The notes: generated from the sequence alone by a model not told the origin. Shown: positions 38,081 through 47,131, counted from the stretch's first letter. The stretch: 64,000 nucleotides of DNA from Mycobacterium lentiflavum (GCF_022374895.2 NZ_CP092423.2:1860001-1924000), one strand, 5' to 3'. Translations and numbers: made by a program.

Positions 38081-38950
38081 GTGGCAGGTCGACCACTCCA
38101 ACGTTTTGAAGTCGTCGGTACCCAACAAATCGCACCGCACATGACGCGTGTGACGTTGGGGAGCAGTCAGTTCGACACCTTCGTGCCGAGCAACTTCACC
38201 GACTCCTACGTCAAGTTGGTATTCGTCGCCGACGACATCGACGTGGCGGCGTTGCCCCAGCCCCTGACCCAGGACAGCTTCGCCGTGCTGCCCCCTGAGA
38301 AGAGGCCGTCGGTCCGGACCATCACCGTTCGCAAGGTCGACGCGGCGGCCCGTCAGATCTCGCTGGACATCGTGGTGCACGGCGAACACGGCGTGGCGGG
38401 TACCTGGGCGGCCTCGGCCCAACCCGGTCAGGTGATCTATCTGATGGGTCCCGGCGGCGCCTACACCCCCGACCCTGCGGCCGATTGGCATTTGCTCGCC
38501 GGCGACGAGTCGGCGTTGCCGGCCATCGCCACCGCGCTGGAAGCGTTGCCGCCCAGTGCAATTGGCAAGGCCTTCATCGAAGTGGCCGGCCCCGACGACC
38601 AACTCGACTTGACCGCGCCGGAAGGCGTGCAGGTGAACTGGGTTTATCGCGGCGCTCGCGCGGACCTCGCCTCCGATGATCGCGCCGGCGACTTCGCGCC
38701 GCTGATCGAGGCCGTCACCACCTCCCTGTGGCTGCCCGGGCAGGTGCACGTCTTCATCCACGGTGAGGCCCAAGCCGTCATGCACAATCTGCGGCCCTAC
38801 ATCCGCAAAGAGCGCGGGGTGGATGCGAAATGGGCGTCGTCGATCTCCGGCTACTGGCGGCGCGGCCGCACCGAAGAGACGTTCCGGCAGTGGAAGAAGG
38901 AACTGGCCCTGCTGGAGTCCGGGGCGGAGTCGGCACGCTCGTCAGCCTGA
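38081..38950 (+). CDS. viuB: Siderophore-interacting flavoprotein (ViuB)
   Basis: A 289-residue FAD-dependent ferric-siderophore reductase of the SIP family. The FAD-binding barrel has PSVRTITVRKVD, and AGTWAASAQPGQVIYLMGPGGAY fits the SIP signature. The NAD(P)H half includes DWHLLAGDESALPAIATALE and FIHGEAQAVMHNLRPYI, ending with GYWRRGRTEE. GTG 38081 has an AGGAGG site four bases upstream. It releases iron by reduction in the cytosol. It is followed 24 bases later by lactate monooxygenase, another flavoenzyme. Confidence 0.92.
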   Translation: MAGRPLQRFEVVGTQQIAPHMTRVTLGSSQFDTFVPSNFTDSYVKLVFVADDIDVAALPQPLTQDSFAVLPPEKRPSVRTITVRKVDAAARQISLDIVVHGEHGVAGTWAASAQPGQVIYLMGPGGAYTPDPAADWHLLAGDESALPAIATALEALPPSAIGKAFIEVAGPDDQLDLTAPEGVQVNWVYRGARADLASDDRAGDFAPLIEAVTTSLWLPGQVHVFIHGEAQAVMHNLRPYIRKERGVDAKWASSISGYWRRGRTEETFRQWKKELALLESGAESARSSA

Positions 38951-38974
38951 CGGCCGGCTGGCATTCTCTATTCC

Positions 38975-40135
38975 ATGGCATTCGGCGCTTACCAGAACGA
39001 GATCTACTTCCAGGGCCTGGCCGGGGTGGTGCCCGCGCTGCCAATGGCCTTCGCGGAGTTGGAGGCCCGCGCCGAGCAGGCGATGCCGCCGTCGGTGTGG
39101 TCCTACGTCACCGGGGGCGCGGGCGACGAGCGCACCCAGCGGGCCAACCGCGAGGCGTTCGATCACTGGGGCCTGATCCCGCGCATGTTCGTCGGGGCCG
39201 CCGAGCGCGACCTGTCGGTGCAGATGTTCGGCCTGACCCTGCCGTCGCCGTTATTCATGGCGCCGATCGGCGTGATCGGCATCTGCGCTCAAGACGGCCA
39301 CGGCGACCTGGCCACCGCGCGTGCGGCCGCGGCCACGGGTGTCCCGATGGTTGTTTCCACCCTGACCGCCGACCCGATGGAAGAGGTCGCCGCGCAGTTC
39401 GGTGACACCCCCGGCTTCTTCCAGCTGTACACACCGAAGGATCGCGACCTGGCCGCCAGCCTGGTGCAGCGGGCCGAAGCGGCCGGCTACCAGGCCATCA
39501 TCGTCACACTCGACACCTGGATCCCCGGCTGGCGACCGCGCGACCTCAGCACGGCCAACTTCCCCCAGCTGCGCGGGCACTGCCTGAGCAACTACACCAG
39601 CGATCCCGTCTTTCGGGCCAGCCTGCAACGCCCGCCCGAAGAGGACCCGCAGGCCACCGTGCTGCAGTGGATTACGACGTTCGGAAACCCGCTGAACTGG
39701 GAAGATCTGCCCTGGCTGCGGTCGCTGACCGACCTACCGATGATCATCAAGGGCATTTGTCATCCCGACGACGCCCGCCGCGCCCGGGACGGCGGCGTCG
39801 ACGGCATCTACTGCTCCACCCACGGCGGGCGGCAGGCCAACGGCGGCCTGCCCGCGCTGGATTGCCTGCCCGGCGTGATCGAGGCCGCCGACGGGCTGCC
39901 GGTGCTGTTCGACTCGGGCATCCGCAGCGGCGCCGACATCGTCAAGGCGCTGGCCATGGGCGCCACCGCCGTCGGGGTCGGTCGCCCCTACGCCTACGGT
40001 CTGGCGCTCGGCGGCGCCGACGGGATCGTGCACGTGCTGCGCAGCCTGCTGGCCGAAGCGGACCTGATCATGGCCGTCGACGGCTACCCGACCCTGAAAG
40101 ATCTCACCCCGGACACGCTTCGGCGCGTCGGCTAA
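38975..40135 (+). CDS. Lactate 2-monooxygenase (FMN alpha-hydroxyacid oxidase family)
   Basis: A 386-residue FMN enzyme very close in sequence to the M. smegmatis lactate monooxygenase I remember ([21 protein letters not shown], then [15 protein letters not shown]). That enzyme turns L-lactate and O2 into acetate, CO2 and water. The FMN-site [28 protein letters not shown] and the catalytic His 283 in [15 protein letters not shown] are present. The residue before His is Thr, where Asn is usual. It is absent between viuB and xerC in H37Rv as I recall it. A related dehydrogenase activity cannot be excluded. Confidence 0.87.
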   Translation: MAFGAYQNEIYFQGLAGVVPALPMAFAELEARAEQAMPPSVWSYVTGGAGDERTQRANREAFDHWGLIPRMFVGAAERDLSVQMFGLTLPSPLFMAPIGVIGICAQDGHGDLATARAAAATGVPMVVSTLTADPMEEVAAQFGDTPGFFQLYTPKDRDLAASLVQRAEAAGYQAIIVTLDTWIPGWRPRDLSTANFPQLRGHCLSNYTSDPVFRASLQRPPEEDPQATVLQWITTFGNPLNWEDLPWLRSLTDLPMIIKGICHPDDARRARDGGVDGIYCSTHGGRQANGGLPALDCLPGVIEAADGLPVLFDSGIRSGADIVKALAMGATAVGVGRPYAYGLALGGADGIVHVLRSLLAEADLIMAVDGYPTLKDLTPDTLRRVG

Positions 40136-40168
40136 GGCGAGGCGGGCCGGGCCTGCGACCGTGGGGGA

Positions 40169-41065
40169 GTGCAGGCAATTCTCGACGAGTTCGACGAGTA
40201 CCTGAATCTGCAGTGCGGCCGATCGGCGCACACCCGTCGGGCGTACCTGGGCGACCTGCGCTCGTTGTTCGCCTTCCTCGACGAGCGCGGGGTGGCGCTG
40301 GACGCGCTGAGCCTGCCGCTGCTGCGGACCTGGCTGTCCAGCGGGGCGGTGGCCGGGGCCGCGCGCACGACGCTGGCGCGTCGTACCTCGGCGGTCAAGG
40401 CGTTCACCGCGTGGGCGGCGCGGCGCGGCCTGCTGACCGTCGACCCGGCCGCGCGGCTGCAGGTGCCCAAGGCGCACCGCACGCTGCCGGCCGTGCTGCG
40501 TCAGGATCAGGCGCTCGACGCCATGGCCGCCGCGAAATCCGGTGCCCAGCAGGGAGATCCGCTGGCCCTGCGGGACCGGCTGATCGTGGAGATGTTGTAC
40601 GCCACCGGGATTCGGGTGAGCGAGCTGTGCGGCCTGGACATCGACGACGTGGACACCGGTCACCGGGTGGTGCGTGTCCTGGGCAAGGGCAACAAACAGC
40701 GCACCGCGCCGTTCGGGGTGCCGGCGGCCGAGGCGCTGCGGGTGTGGCTGGCCGACGGGCGTCCCGCGCTGGCCACCGCGGATTCCGGGCCGGCGCTGCT
40801 GCTGGGCGCTCGGGGCCGCCGCCTGGATGTGCGCCAGGCCCGCACCGTCGTACACCAGACCATCGCCGCGGTGGACGGCGCGCCCGACATGGGCCCGCAC
40901 GGGCTGCGGCACAGCGCGGCCACGCATCTGCTGGAAGGCGGCGCCGACCTGCGCGTCGTCCAGGAACTGCTGGGGCATTCCAGTCTGGCGACCACCCAGC
41001 TCTATACCCATGTCGCGGTGTCGCGGTTGCGGGCGGTGCACGATCAGGCCCACCCGCGCGCCTAG
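40169..41065 (+). CDS. xerC: Tyrosine recombinase XerC
   Basis: A 298-residue site-specific recombinase that with XerD resolves chromosome dimers at dif. An N-terminal SAM-like domain ([19 protein letters not shown]) precedes the catalytic domain. The catalytic residues are in [11 protein letters not shown] (Arg), [15 protein letters not shown] (HxxR), [15 protein letters not shown] (His and the nucleophile Tyr). GTG 40169 gives the length I recall for M. tuberculosis. Its stop overlaps the convergent M23 gene stop by four bases. Confidence 0.95.
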   Translation: MQAILDEFDEYLNLQCGRSAHTRRAYLGDLRSLFAFLDERGVALDALSLPLLRTWLSSGAVAGAARTTLARRTSAVKAFTAWAARRGLLTVDPAARLQVPKAHRTLPAVLRQDQALDAMAAAKSGAQQGDPLALRDRLIVEMLYATGIRVSELCGLDIDDVDTGHRVVRVLGKGNKQRTAPFGVPAAEALRVWLADGRPALATADSGPALLLGARGRRLDVRQARTVVHQTIAAVDGAPDMGPHGLRHSAATHLLEGGADLRVVQELLGHSSLATTQLYTHVAVSRLRAVHDQAHPRA

Positions 41066-41565
41066 CCGTCGAGCGGCTTGAGCCGGACCGCGGTGGACTT
41101 CAGCAGGCCCAGCGGATCGACGTAGTCGGCGCCCGACGACGGCCCCCACATCGCGCCCCAATGCAGACAGGCGCCGCCGGCCGCCGCGGCCCGGCACTCG
41201 CCATGCCCGGCGATCAGCTCGCCGATCACCGTCTGCGCGCTCACCTGCTGACCGACTCGGACCGCGGCCCGGACCGGCTCGTAGCTGGTGTGCAATCCGC
41301 CGGGGTGAGCGAGGGCGACCACCGGCCGTCCCGCCAGCAGCCCGGCGAACACCACGGTCGCGCTGCCGGCGGCGTACACCGGCTGACCCGCGCGTCCGGC
41401 CAGGTCCACGCCGCGGTGCCCCGGCTTCCAGTTGGGCGACGGCGCGTCGAAGGCCCGCACGACCGCCGGTACCGGCCGCAGCGGCCATTCCAGCCGGACC
41501 TGGTCGGCGGCCGCCGGGATTGCGCTGATCAACGTCACACACACGATCAGCGCCGCCCACCGCAC
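41062..41565 (-). CDS. Secreted M23/LytM-like protein
   Basis: A 167-residue exported protein with a signal peptide ([20 protein letters not shown]). The LytM fold is clear: [28 protein letters not shown], then [12 protein letters not shown] and a final CLHWGAM. Active LytM peptidases bind zinc through H-xxx-D and HxH. Here the H-xxx-D pair is kept, but the first His of HxH is Cys, so activity is uncertain. It may be a non-catalytic peptidoglycan-binding factor. The start is GTG 41565. It is the counterpart of Rv2891. Confidence 0.82.
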   Translation of the reverse strand: MRWAALIVCVTLISAIPAAADQVRLEWPLRPVPAVVRAFDAPSPNWKPGHRGVDLAGRAGQPVYAAGSATVVFAGLLAGRPVVALAHPGGLHTSYEPVRAAVRVGQQVSAQTVIGELIAGHGECRAAAAGGACLHWGAMWGPSSGADYVDPLGLLKSTAVRLKPLDG

Positions 41566-41674
41566 CCCATGAGTTCAGCGTGGCGTCGACGACACGGCCA
41601 CCCGCGTTTGCCCAATCTGTGCACGCGGGCCGCACTGTGGACATGCGCTGGAAAAACCACCAGCTGAGTCGGTG

Positions 41675-41872
41675 TAAACTGCTCGTCGCAGCTCGTTTTT
41701 CGGGCTGACTTCGCGCGTCTGCCTCGCGTCTCCCGTTCCACTAGGAGTTCGCAGCGCATGCCGGGCGGTCCCAGCCGGGTTGTTTACCGGCCGGGTCCGG
41801 CATCGCAGCAGGCGCCAGGGCTTGGCCTCACCCGATGCCAGGCGACAACCGACATAAAGGAATGGCATCACC
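41675..41872 (+). promoter_or_regulatory. rpsB promoter and structured leader
   Basis: The gap 41566-41872 has no gene. TAAACT (41675-41680) is a plausible -10, giving a leader of about 186 bases. ATGCCGG (41758-41764) can pair with CCGGCAT (41797-41803) around an inner GCCGG/CCGGC hairpin. GATGCCA (41834-41840) can pair with TGGCATC (41863-41869), which puts the AAGGA ribosome-binding site (41857-41861) in the loop just before the rpsB ATG. This fits feedback control of rpsB-tsf by S2, as known in other bacteria; here it is inference. Confidence 0.45.
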
Positions 41873-42727
41873 ATGGCCGTCGTGACCATGAAACAGCTGC
41901 TCGACAGCGGCACCCACTTCGGGCACCAGACCCGTCGCTGGAATCCCAAGATGAAGCGGTTCATCTTCACCGACCGCAACGGCATCTACATCATCGACCT
42001 GCAGCAGACGCTGACCTTCATCGACCAGGCGTACGAGTTCGTCAAAGAGACCGTCGCCCACGGTGGCAGCGTGCTGTTCGTCGGCACCAAGAAGCAGGCG
42101 CAGGAGTCCGTCGCCGCCGAAGCGACCCGCGTCGGCATGCCGTACGTGAACCAGCGCTGGCTGGGCGGCATGCTCACCAACTTCTCCACCGTGCACAAGC
42201 GCCTGCAGCGCCTCAAGGAGCTCGAGGCGATGGAGCAGACCGGTGGCTTCGAGGGCCGCACCAAGAAGGAAATCTTGATGCTGACCCGTGAGAAGAACAA
42301 GCTGGACCGCAGCCTCGGCGGTATCCGCGACATGGCCAAGGTGCCCTCGGCGATCTGGGTCGTCGACACCAACAAGGAGCACATCGCCGTCGGTGAGGCC
42401 CGCAAGCTGGGCATCCCGGTCATCGCGATCCTGGACACCAACTGCGACCCCGACGAGGTCGACTACCCGATCCCGGGCAACGACGACGCGATCCGCTCGG
42501 CGGCGCTGCTGACCAAGGTGATCGCCTCGGCGGTCGCCGAGGGCCTGCAGGCGCGTGCCGGAGTGGGCCGCGGCGACGGCAAGCCCGAGCCTGGAGATTC
42601 GGTGTCCGCCGAGCCACTCGCCGAGTGGGAGCAGGAGCTGCTGGCTTCCGCTACTGCAGGGGCGACCGCCACAGCCACCACCGACGCCGCTGGAGCTGCA
42701 ACCGAAACAACACCCGAATCTTCATAG
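41873..42727 (+). CDS. rpsB: 30S ribosomal protein S2
   Basis: A 284-residue S2. The start [31 protein letters not shown] and [11 protein letters not shown] plus [16 protein letters not shown] are highly conserved. A low-complexity Ala/Thr tail of about 55 residues is typical of mycobacteria. It is followed 12 bases later by tsf, the usual operon. Its leader has hairpins that may control translation. Confidence 0.97.
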   Translation: MAVVTMKQLLDSGTHFGHQTRRWNPKMKRFIFTDRNGIYIIDLQQTLTFIDQAYEFVKETVAHGGSVLFVGTKKQAQESVAAEATRVGMPYVNQRWLGGMLTNFSTVHKRLQRLKELEAMEQTGGFEGRTKKEILMLTREKNKLDRSLGGIRDMAKVPSAIWVVDTNKEHIAVGEARKLGIPVIAILDTNCDPDEVDYPIPGNDDAIRSAALLTKVIASAVAEGLQARAGVGRGDGKPEPGDSVSAEPLAEWEQELLASATAGATATATTDAAGAATETTPESS

Positions 42728-42739
42728 GAAGGCTGACCA

Positions 42740-43576
42740 TTGGCGAACTTCACCGCTGCCGACGTCAAGCGTCTTCGTGAGCTCACCGGTGCCGGCATGC
42801 TCGACTGCAAGAACGCACTGGCCGAAAGCGACGGCGACTTCGACAAGGCGGTCGAGGCACTCCGGATCAAGGGTGCCAAGGACGTCGGTAAGCGCGCCGA
42901 GCGTGCCACGGCCGAAGGTCTGGTCGCGGCCAAGGCCGGCGCGCTGATCGAGCTGAACAGCGAAACCGACTTCGTCGCCAAGAACGCCGAGTTCCAGCAG
43001 TTGGCCGACGAAATCGTCGCCGCGGCAGCCCAATCCAAGGCCACCGACATCGACGCACTCAAGGCCGCCGTCATTCCTGGGGGAGGGGCGACAACTACGG
43101 TCGAGCAGGCCGTCGCCGACCTGTCCGCCAAGATCGGCGAAAAGCTGGAACTGCGCCGGGCCGCCTTCTTCGACGGCACCGTCGAGACCTACCTGCACAA
43201 GCGTGCCGCGGACCTGCCGCCGGCCGTCGGCGTGCTGGTCGAGTACACCGGCGCCGGTGCCAAAGAAGCCGAGGCCGCGCACGCCGTCGCGCTGCAGATC
43301 GCCGCGCTCAAGGCGCGCTACCTCACTCGCGAGGACGTGCCCGAGGACGTGGTGGCCAGCGAGCGGCGCATCGCCGAGGAGACCGCGAAAGAAGAAGGCA
43401 AGCCGGAGCAGGCGCTGCCCAAGATCGTCGAGGGCCGGCTGAACGGCTTCTTCAAGGACGTCGTTCTGCTCGAGCAGCCGTCGGTGTCCGACAACAAGAA
43501 GACCGTCAAGGCGCTGCTCGACGAGGCCGGTGTCACCGTGACCCGGTTCGTCCGCTTCGAGGTAGGCCAGGCCTAG
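42740..43576 (+). CDS. tsf: Elongation factor Ts
   Basis: A 278-residue nucleotide-exchange factor for EF-Tu. The UBA-like N-terminus [41 protein letters not shown] is diagnostic. [14 protein letters not shown] follows, then the dimerisation core and [18 protein letters not shown]. The start is a rare TTG at 42740, fixed by the conserved N-terminus and an AGGAAGG-like site about ten bases upstream. Confidence 0.96.
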   Translation: MANFTAADVKRLRELTGAGMLDCKNALAESDGDFDKAVEALRIKGAKDVGKRAERATAEGLVAAKAGALIELNSETDFVAKNAEFQQLADEIVAAAAQSKATDIDALKAAVIPGGGATTTVEQAVADLSAKIGEKLELRRAAFFDGTVETYLHKRAADLPPAVGVLVEYTGAGAKEAEAAHAVALQIAALKARYLTREDVPEDVVASERRIAEETAKEEGKPEQALPKIVEGRLNGFFKDVVLLEQPSVSDNKKTVKALLDEAGVTVTRFVRFEVGQA

Positions 43577-43607
43577 CCGACAAACCCGAGCGGCTAGCGT
43601 CAGTGCT

Positions 43608-45026
43608 ATGCGACGCGTGCACGCTTTTGGTGACGACGCCCTCGGCGATTTCGACGCTACCGGCCTGGCCGAGGCCATCCGGGCCGGCCGGGTCGGCAGA
43701 ACCGACGTGGTCGAGGCGGCGATCGCTCGCACCGAGGCGGTCAACCCTGCCCTGAATGGCTTGGCGCACAAGGCATTCGAACAGGCACGGGCGACCGCGT
43801 CGGCCAATCCCGGCGGCGGTTCTGCCCGGTTTTTCGAAGGCGTCCCGACGTTCCTCAAGGACAACGTCGACGTCGCGGGGCAGCCCACGATGCGCGGTGC
43901 GGACGCGTGGGCGCCGCGCAACGCCGTCGCCGACGGCGAGTTCACCGCGGTGTATCTGGCCACCGGGCCGACGTCGCTGGGCAAGACGCAGATGTCGGAG
44001 TTCGGGTTCAGCGCGGCCGCCGAGCATCCCCGCCTGGGGCCGGTGCGCAATCCATGGGACACCGACTACACGGCCGGGGCCTCCTCGTCGGGCTCGGGTG
44101 CCTTCGTCGCTGCCGGGGTGGTGCCGATCGCGCACGCCAACGACGGTGGTGGCTCGATTCGAATTCCGGCCGCCTGCAACGGGATTGTCGGTCTCAAGCC
44201 GTCGCGCGGCCGGCTGCCGCTGGACGCGGAGTTGCGCCGGATGCCGGTGGGGATCGTCGCCAACGGCGTGCTGAGCCGCTCCGTGCGCGACACCGCGGCG
44301 TTCTATCGGGAAGCCGAACGCCTCTGGCGCAACGCCAAGCTGGCGCCCGTCGGAGATGTCACCGGGCCCGGCCGGCAGCGGCTGCGGATCGCGGTGGCCA
44401 CCGGCTCGGTGCGGCGCGAGTGCGGACCGGAAGTGCGGGAGCTGACCCTCAAGACCGCCGGGGTACTCGAAGAGTTGGGGCACCGCGTCGAACACATCGA
44501 CCATCATCCGGTGCCGGACAGCTTCGTCGACGACTTCGTCTTGTACTGGGGCTTTCTCGCCCTGATGCAGGTGCGCACCGGACGGCGCGTGTTCGGCAAC
44601 ACATTCGACCGCACCAGGCTGGACGCCTTGACGCTGGGCCTGGAGCGCCACACCGGCCGCAACCTGCACCGGCTGCCGGCGGTGATCATGCGGCTGCGCA
44701 GAATGCGGCGGCGCAGCGCCGAGTTCTACCAAACCTATGACGCCCTGCTCACCCCGACGCTCGCCGACCTGACGCCGCGCGTCGGTCACCTGGCACCCAC
44801 CGAGTACCAGCAGGTGATGGACCGGCTGATCGACTGGGTGGCGTTCACGCCGCTGCAGAACGTCACCGGGGATCCGGCGATTTCGTTGCCGCTGGCCCAA
44901 TCCGCGGACGGGATGCCCGTCGGAATGATGTTCGCCGCCGACCTGGGGCAGGATGCGCTGCTGCTGGAACTGGCCTACGAACTCGAACAGGCGCGGCCGT
45001 GGGCCCGGATCCAAGCGGCTGGATAA
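43608..45026 (+). CDS. amiC: Amidase (amidase signature family)
   Basis: A 472-residue cytosolic amidase, the counterpart of Rv2888c. The Ser-cisSer-Lys triad is visible: Lys 84 in FLKDNVDVAG, the cis-Ser in TAGASSSGSGAF (about 159-161), and Ser 183 in DGGGSIRIPAACNGIVGLKPSRGR. The C-terminal part has DALLTPTLADLTP and NVTGDPAISLPL. TAGCGT seven bases before ATG 43608 suggests a leaderless message. The natural amide substrate is unknown. Confidence 0.92.
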   Translation: MRRVHAFGDDALGDFDATGLAEAIRAGRVGRTDVVEAAIARTEAVNPALNGLAHKAFEQARATASANPGGGSARFFEGVPTFLKDNVDVAGQPTMRGADAWAPRNAVADGEFTAVYLATGPTSLGKTQMSEFGFSAAAEHPRLGPVRNPWDTDYTAGASSSGSGAFVAAGVVPIAHANDGGGSIRIPAACNGIVGLKPSRGRLPLDAELRRMPVGIVANGVLSRSVRDTAAFYREAERLWRNAKLAPVGDVTGPGRQRLRIAVATGSVRRECGPEVRELTLKTAGVLEELGHRVEHIDHHPVPDSFVDDFVLYWGFLALMQVRTGRRVFGNTFDRTRLDALTLGLERHTGRNLHRLPAVIMRLRRMRRRSAEFYQTYDALLTPTLADLTPRVGHLAPTEYQQVMDRLIDWVAFTPLQNVTGDPAISLPLAQSADGMPVGMMFAADLGQDALLLELAYELEQARPWARIQAAG

Positions 45027-45032
45027 CGGGCG

Positions 45033-45452
45033 TCAGTCGGAGCCAAGCTTGTCCAGCATGCGCTTGAACTCGCGCTGCTGCGTCGCGGTCAGCTTGGCCA
45101 GGATGCGGTCATCGGCGTTGCGGACCGCGGCTTCCGCACGTTTCAGCAGCGTGCGCCCCTGACTGGTCAGGGTGGCCGGCAGCGCACGCCCGGAGGACAC
45201 CGACGTCGGCCGTTCCACCGCCCCAACCTCTTCCAGGCTGCGCAGCACCGTGTTCATCGCCTGCGGCGTGACATTGGTACTACGGGACAGCTCGGCGCTG
45301 GACAGCCCCGGCGACATGGAAAGCATTCTCAGACAAACGAATTCGGGAAGCGTCAGGCCGAGCGGACCCAACACGGCCGAGACTTCGGGTCGCAGCACGG
45401 CTCCCACCCGGTAGAGCAGGTAGCCAAGCGGAGCATCTTCTGTCGCACCCAT
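45033..45452 (-). CDS. MarR-family regulator
   Basis: A 139-residue winged-helix repressor, the counterpart of Rv2887, which in M. tuberculosis is linked to drug and small-molecule responses. The HTH segment is SSAELSRSTNVTPQAMNTVLRSLEEVGAVERP, followed by the wing SSGRALPATLTSQGRTLL. ATG 45452 gives exactly the M. tuberculosis length. Its start codon lies inside a 19-base palindrome, so it probably represses itself. It is divergent from the MPT63-like gene, which it may also control. Confidence 0.92.
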   Translation of the reverse strand: MGATEDAPLGYLLYRVGAVLRPEVSAVLGPLGLTLPEFVCLRMLSMSPGLSSAELSRSTNVTPQAMNTVLRSLEEVGAVERPTSVSSGRALPATLTSQGRTLLKRAEAAVRNADDRILAKLTATQQREFKRMLDKLGSD

Positions 45453-45469
45453 GTCAGCGATATTGACAT
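45451..45469. promoter_or_regulatory. Palindromic operator overlapping the marR start codon
   Basis: ATGTCA-GCGATAT-TGACAT has perfect 6-bp arms around seven bases. It covers the first base of the marR start codon and the region just before it. MarR proteins bind such 15-20-base palindromes, so autoregulation is the simplest reading. It lies 187 bases before the divergent secreted-protein gene. Confidence 0.5.
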
Positions 45470-45655
45470 ATCCGGGCGGCGAGTCGGCGTAAGCGCGGCC
45501 ACACGGCGGGCGATGGCGCGGCGGCGAATAGCAAGTAACAGGTGCTTGAACGTCGCTGCAATTCGATGCTCGCGCCGCGCCGCGCCGGTTTGGCGTGCGG
45601 ATGTCGACGGGTATTGCCCCCGTGTGTGGGGAGACGTGAGAGCTAGGAGGTAACA

Positions 45656-46129
45656 ATGACATTCACCACCACGACAGCGAAAGCGGCCCTGTGCGCCGCG
45701 GGAATTGCCGGGGCCAGCATCTTAATGGCGCCCACTGCCGCCGCCAACGTGCAGAACTTCGGCGCGACCGAACAGGCCGTCGATGGCCCGCTGATCACCG
45801 AGTACACGGTGACTAACCTGCGGCCGAGCGACGCGACGATACCGGGATTTGCGCCAGCGGGGAAGCTTTATCAGGCCGATGTGACGGCCAAATCGGATGC
45901 CGGAACCGTCCAGCCGCAGATTTCTCGCTTCGCGGCCAGGGCGTTCAACGGCACGCTCTATCCAGTCGTCAACAAGGGACCCGTTCCCAACGGCCTCGAC
46001 CCGAGTCCGATCGATCCAGGCCAACAGACGTCCGGTGAACTGTACTTCGACGTGACCGGCCAGCAGCCGATCGGCGTGATGTACACCGACCGGGATGACG
46101 ATTTCCTGGTCTGGACGCGCCACGTTTAG
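45656..46129 (+). CDS. MPT63-like secreted protein, copy 1 (DUF1942)
   Basis: A 157-residue exported protein. The signal peptide ends near TAAANVQNFG (about residue 32). The mature part follows the MPT63/DUF1942 pattern: GPLITEYTVTNLRPSDATIPGF, LYQADVTAKSDAGTVQP, GELYFDVTGQQPIGVMY and the closing DFLVWTRH. MPT63 is an immunoglobulin-like beta-sandwich secreted antigen of unknown role. AGGAGG at 45645 sets ATG 45656. It is followed by a strong terminator and then by its paralogue. Confidence 0.87.
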   Translation: MTFTTTTAKAALCAAGIAGASILMAPTAAANVQNFGATEQAVDGPLITEYTVTNLRPSDATIPGFAPAGKLYQADVTAKSDAGTVQPQISRFAARAFNGTLYPVVNKGPVPNGLDPSPIDPGQQTSGELYFDVTGQQPIGVMYTDRDDDFLVWTRHV

Positions 46130-46155
46130 CCCGCTCGAACTGCGAATTCGCAACA

Positions 46156-46188
46156 AAGTTCCCCGCGCTATTTACGCGCGGGGAACTT
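46156..46188 (+). terminator. Strong hairpin terminator after MPT63-like copy 1
   Basis: A perfect 13-bp stem (AAGTTCCCCGCGC with GCGCGGGGAACTT) around TATTTAC lies 26 bases after the stop, followed by a T-rich CTGTTTCTG. It shares its CCCCGCGC core with the terminator after copy 2. The rest of the gap to 46426 has no gene. It holds an 8-bp inverted repeat (TGGCGAAA/TTTCGCCA) near 46259-46307 and presumably the promoter of copy 2. Confidence 0.8.
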
Positions 46189-46426
46189 CTGTTTCTGGGG
46201 TCTAACCGCGCTGTGGCATTTGGGGCTCAACTTATCCTTTGAGGTGGATGCGCATTCTGTGGCGAAATGATTTATTTGACGAGCGACGGCGTTTCGCCAG
46301 TTCAGCGCCCTGATGTTTGGGGCTGGCGGGGATTGGTTACGCCGGAATGGTGCGGTGATAACCCGTGCCGGGGGGAAATCATCGCGGGCAAAACAATGGT
46401 CGCGATTGGACTGAGAGGTATTTAGC

Positions 46427-46996
46427 ATGAAGTTCACTTCCAATGCTGTGAAATCGGTGATCGGAGCCGCCGGTATTGCTGCTGTCAGCGCTTTCACCGC
46501 GGCGACCGCGTCCGCGGCGCCCAACATCCAGGGCTTCGGCACCAGCCAGCAGCTCGTCGCGGGGCCGCTGATCACCAACTACACGGTGAGCAACCTGCAG
46601 CCGAGCAATGTGGTGATCCCGGGCTACACGCCGAAGGGCACGCTCTACCAGGCGGACGTCACGGCCCGGTCGGATGGCGGGCTGGTCACCCCGATGGTGA
46701 ACGACTTCGTCGCCCGTGGGCCTAACGGCCAGAACTACCGGGTGATCGACAAAGTCGGCGCCCCGGGCAGCCTGAACCCGGCGCCGATCCCGCAGGGCAG
46801 TGAGTCGACCGGCACGCTGTACTTCGATGTGACCGGCGCACCGCCGAACGGCGTCGTCTACAACGAGGGCACTCAGGACATCCTGATCTGGACGTCGAAC
46901 GTGCAGGGTGGCTCGGAGCCGGGTGCGGCACCGAACGCCACCCCGGCACCGGGTCAGCCGCCCGCCCCGGCGCCGAACGCGCACGCGAACACCTAA
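46427..46996 (+). CDS. MPT63-like secreted protein, copy 2 (DUF1942), with Pro/Ala tail
   Basis: A 189-residue exported paralogue of the preceding protein. The signal peptide ends near ASAAPNIQGFG. The core GPLITNYTVSNLQPSNVVIPGYTPKG, LYQADVTARSDGG, NYRVID, PIPQGSESTGTLYFDVTG and DILIWTSN is even closer to M. tuberculosis MPT63 than copy 1. It adds about 28 residues rich in Pro, Ala and Gly after the fold, which copy 1 lacks; this may be a wall-spanning or disordered tail. GAGAGG lies nine bases before ATG 46427. Confidence 0.88.
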   Translation: MKFTSNAVKSVIGAAGIAAVSAFTAATASAAPNIQGFGTSQQLVAGPLITNYTVSNLQPSNVVIPGYTPKGTLYQADVTARSDGGLVTPMVNDFVARGPNGQNYRVIDKVGAPGSLNPAPIPQGSESTGTLYFDVTGAPPNGVVYNEGTQDILIWTSNVQGGSEPGAAPNATPAPGQPPAPAPNAHANT

Positions 46997-47014
46997 GCCC
47001 GCCTTGGGCCTTGA

Positions 47015-47053
47015 AGAACTCCCCGCGCCACACATCGTGGCGCGGGGAGTTCT
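47015..47053 (+). terminator. Strong hairpin terminator after MPT63-like copy 2
   Basis: A perfect 17-bp stem (left arm 47015-47031, right arm 47037-47053) with loop ACATC lies 18 bases after the stop. The stem core CCCCGCGC/GCGCGGGG is the same as in the terminator of copy 1. It is followed by TGCG, without a T tract. Confidence 0.8.
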
Positions 47054-47131
47054 GCGTCGACACTGGATGGCCTGGGCTTTTCGCCGGTAATTCACCGAAT
47101 TACCTGCGGCTCAACGGGGTACACGGCAGAA

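Noticed and set aside
39734..41644. 636-codon minus-strand frame opposite the lactate monooxygenase and xerC
   Set aside because: It is antisense to two recognised enzymes and has low-complexity Arg/Gly/Ala content without any domain.
45656..46996. Assembly duplication of one MPT63-like gene
   Set aside because: The two proteins differ throughout, and their terminators and tails differ, so they are real paralogues.
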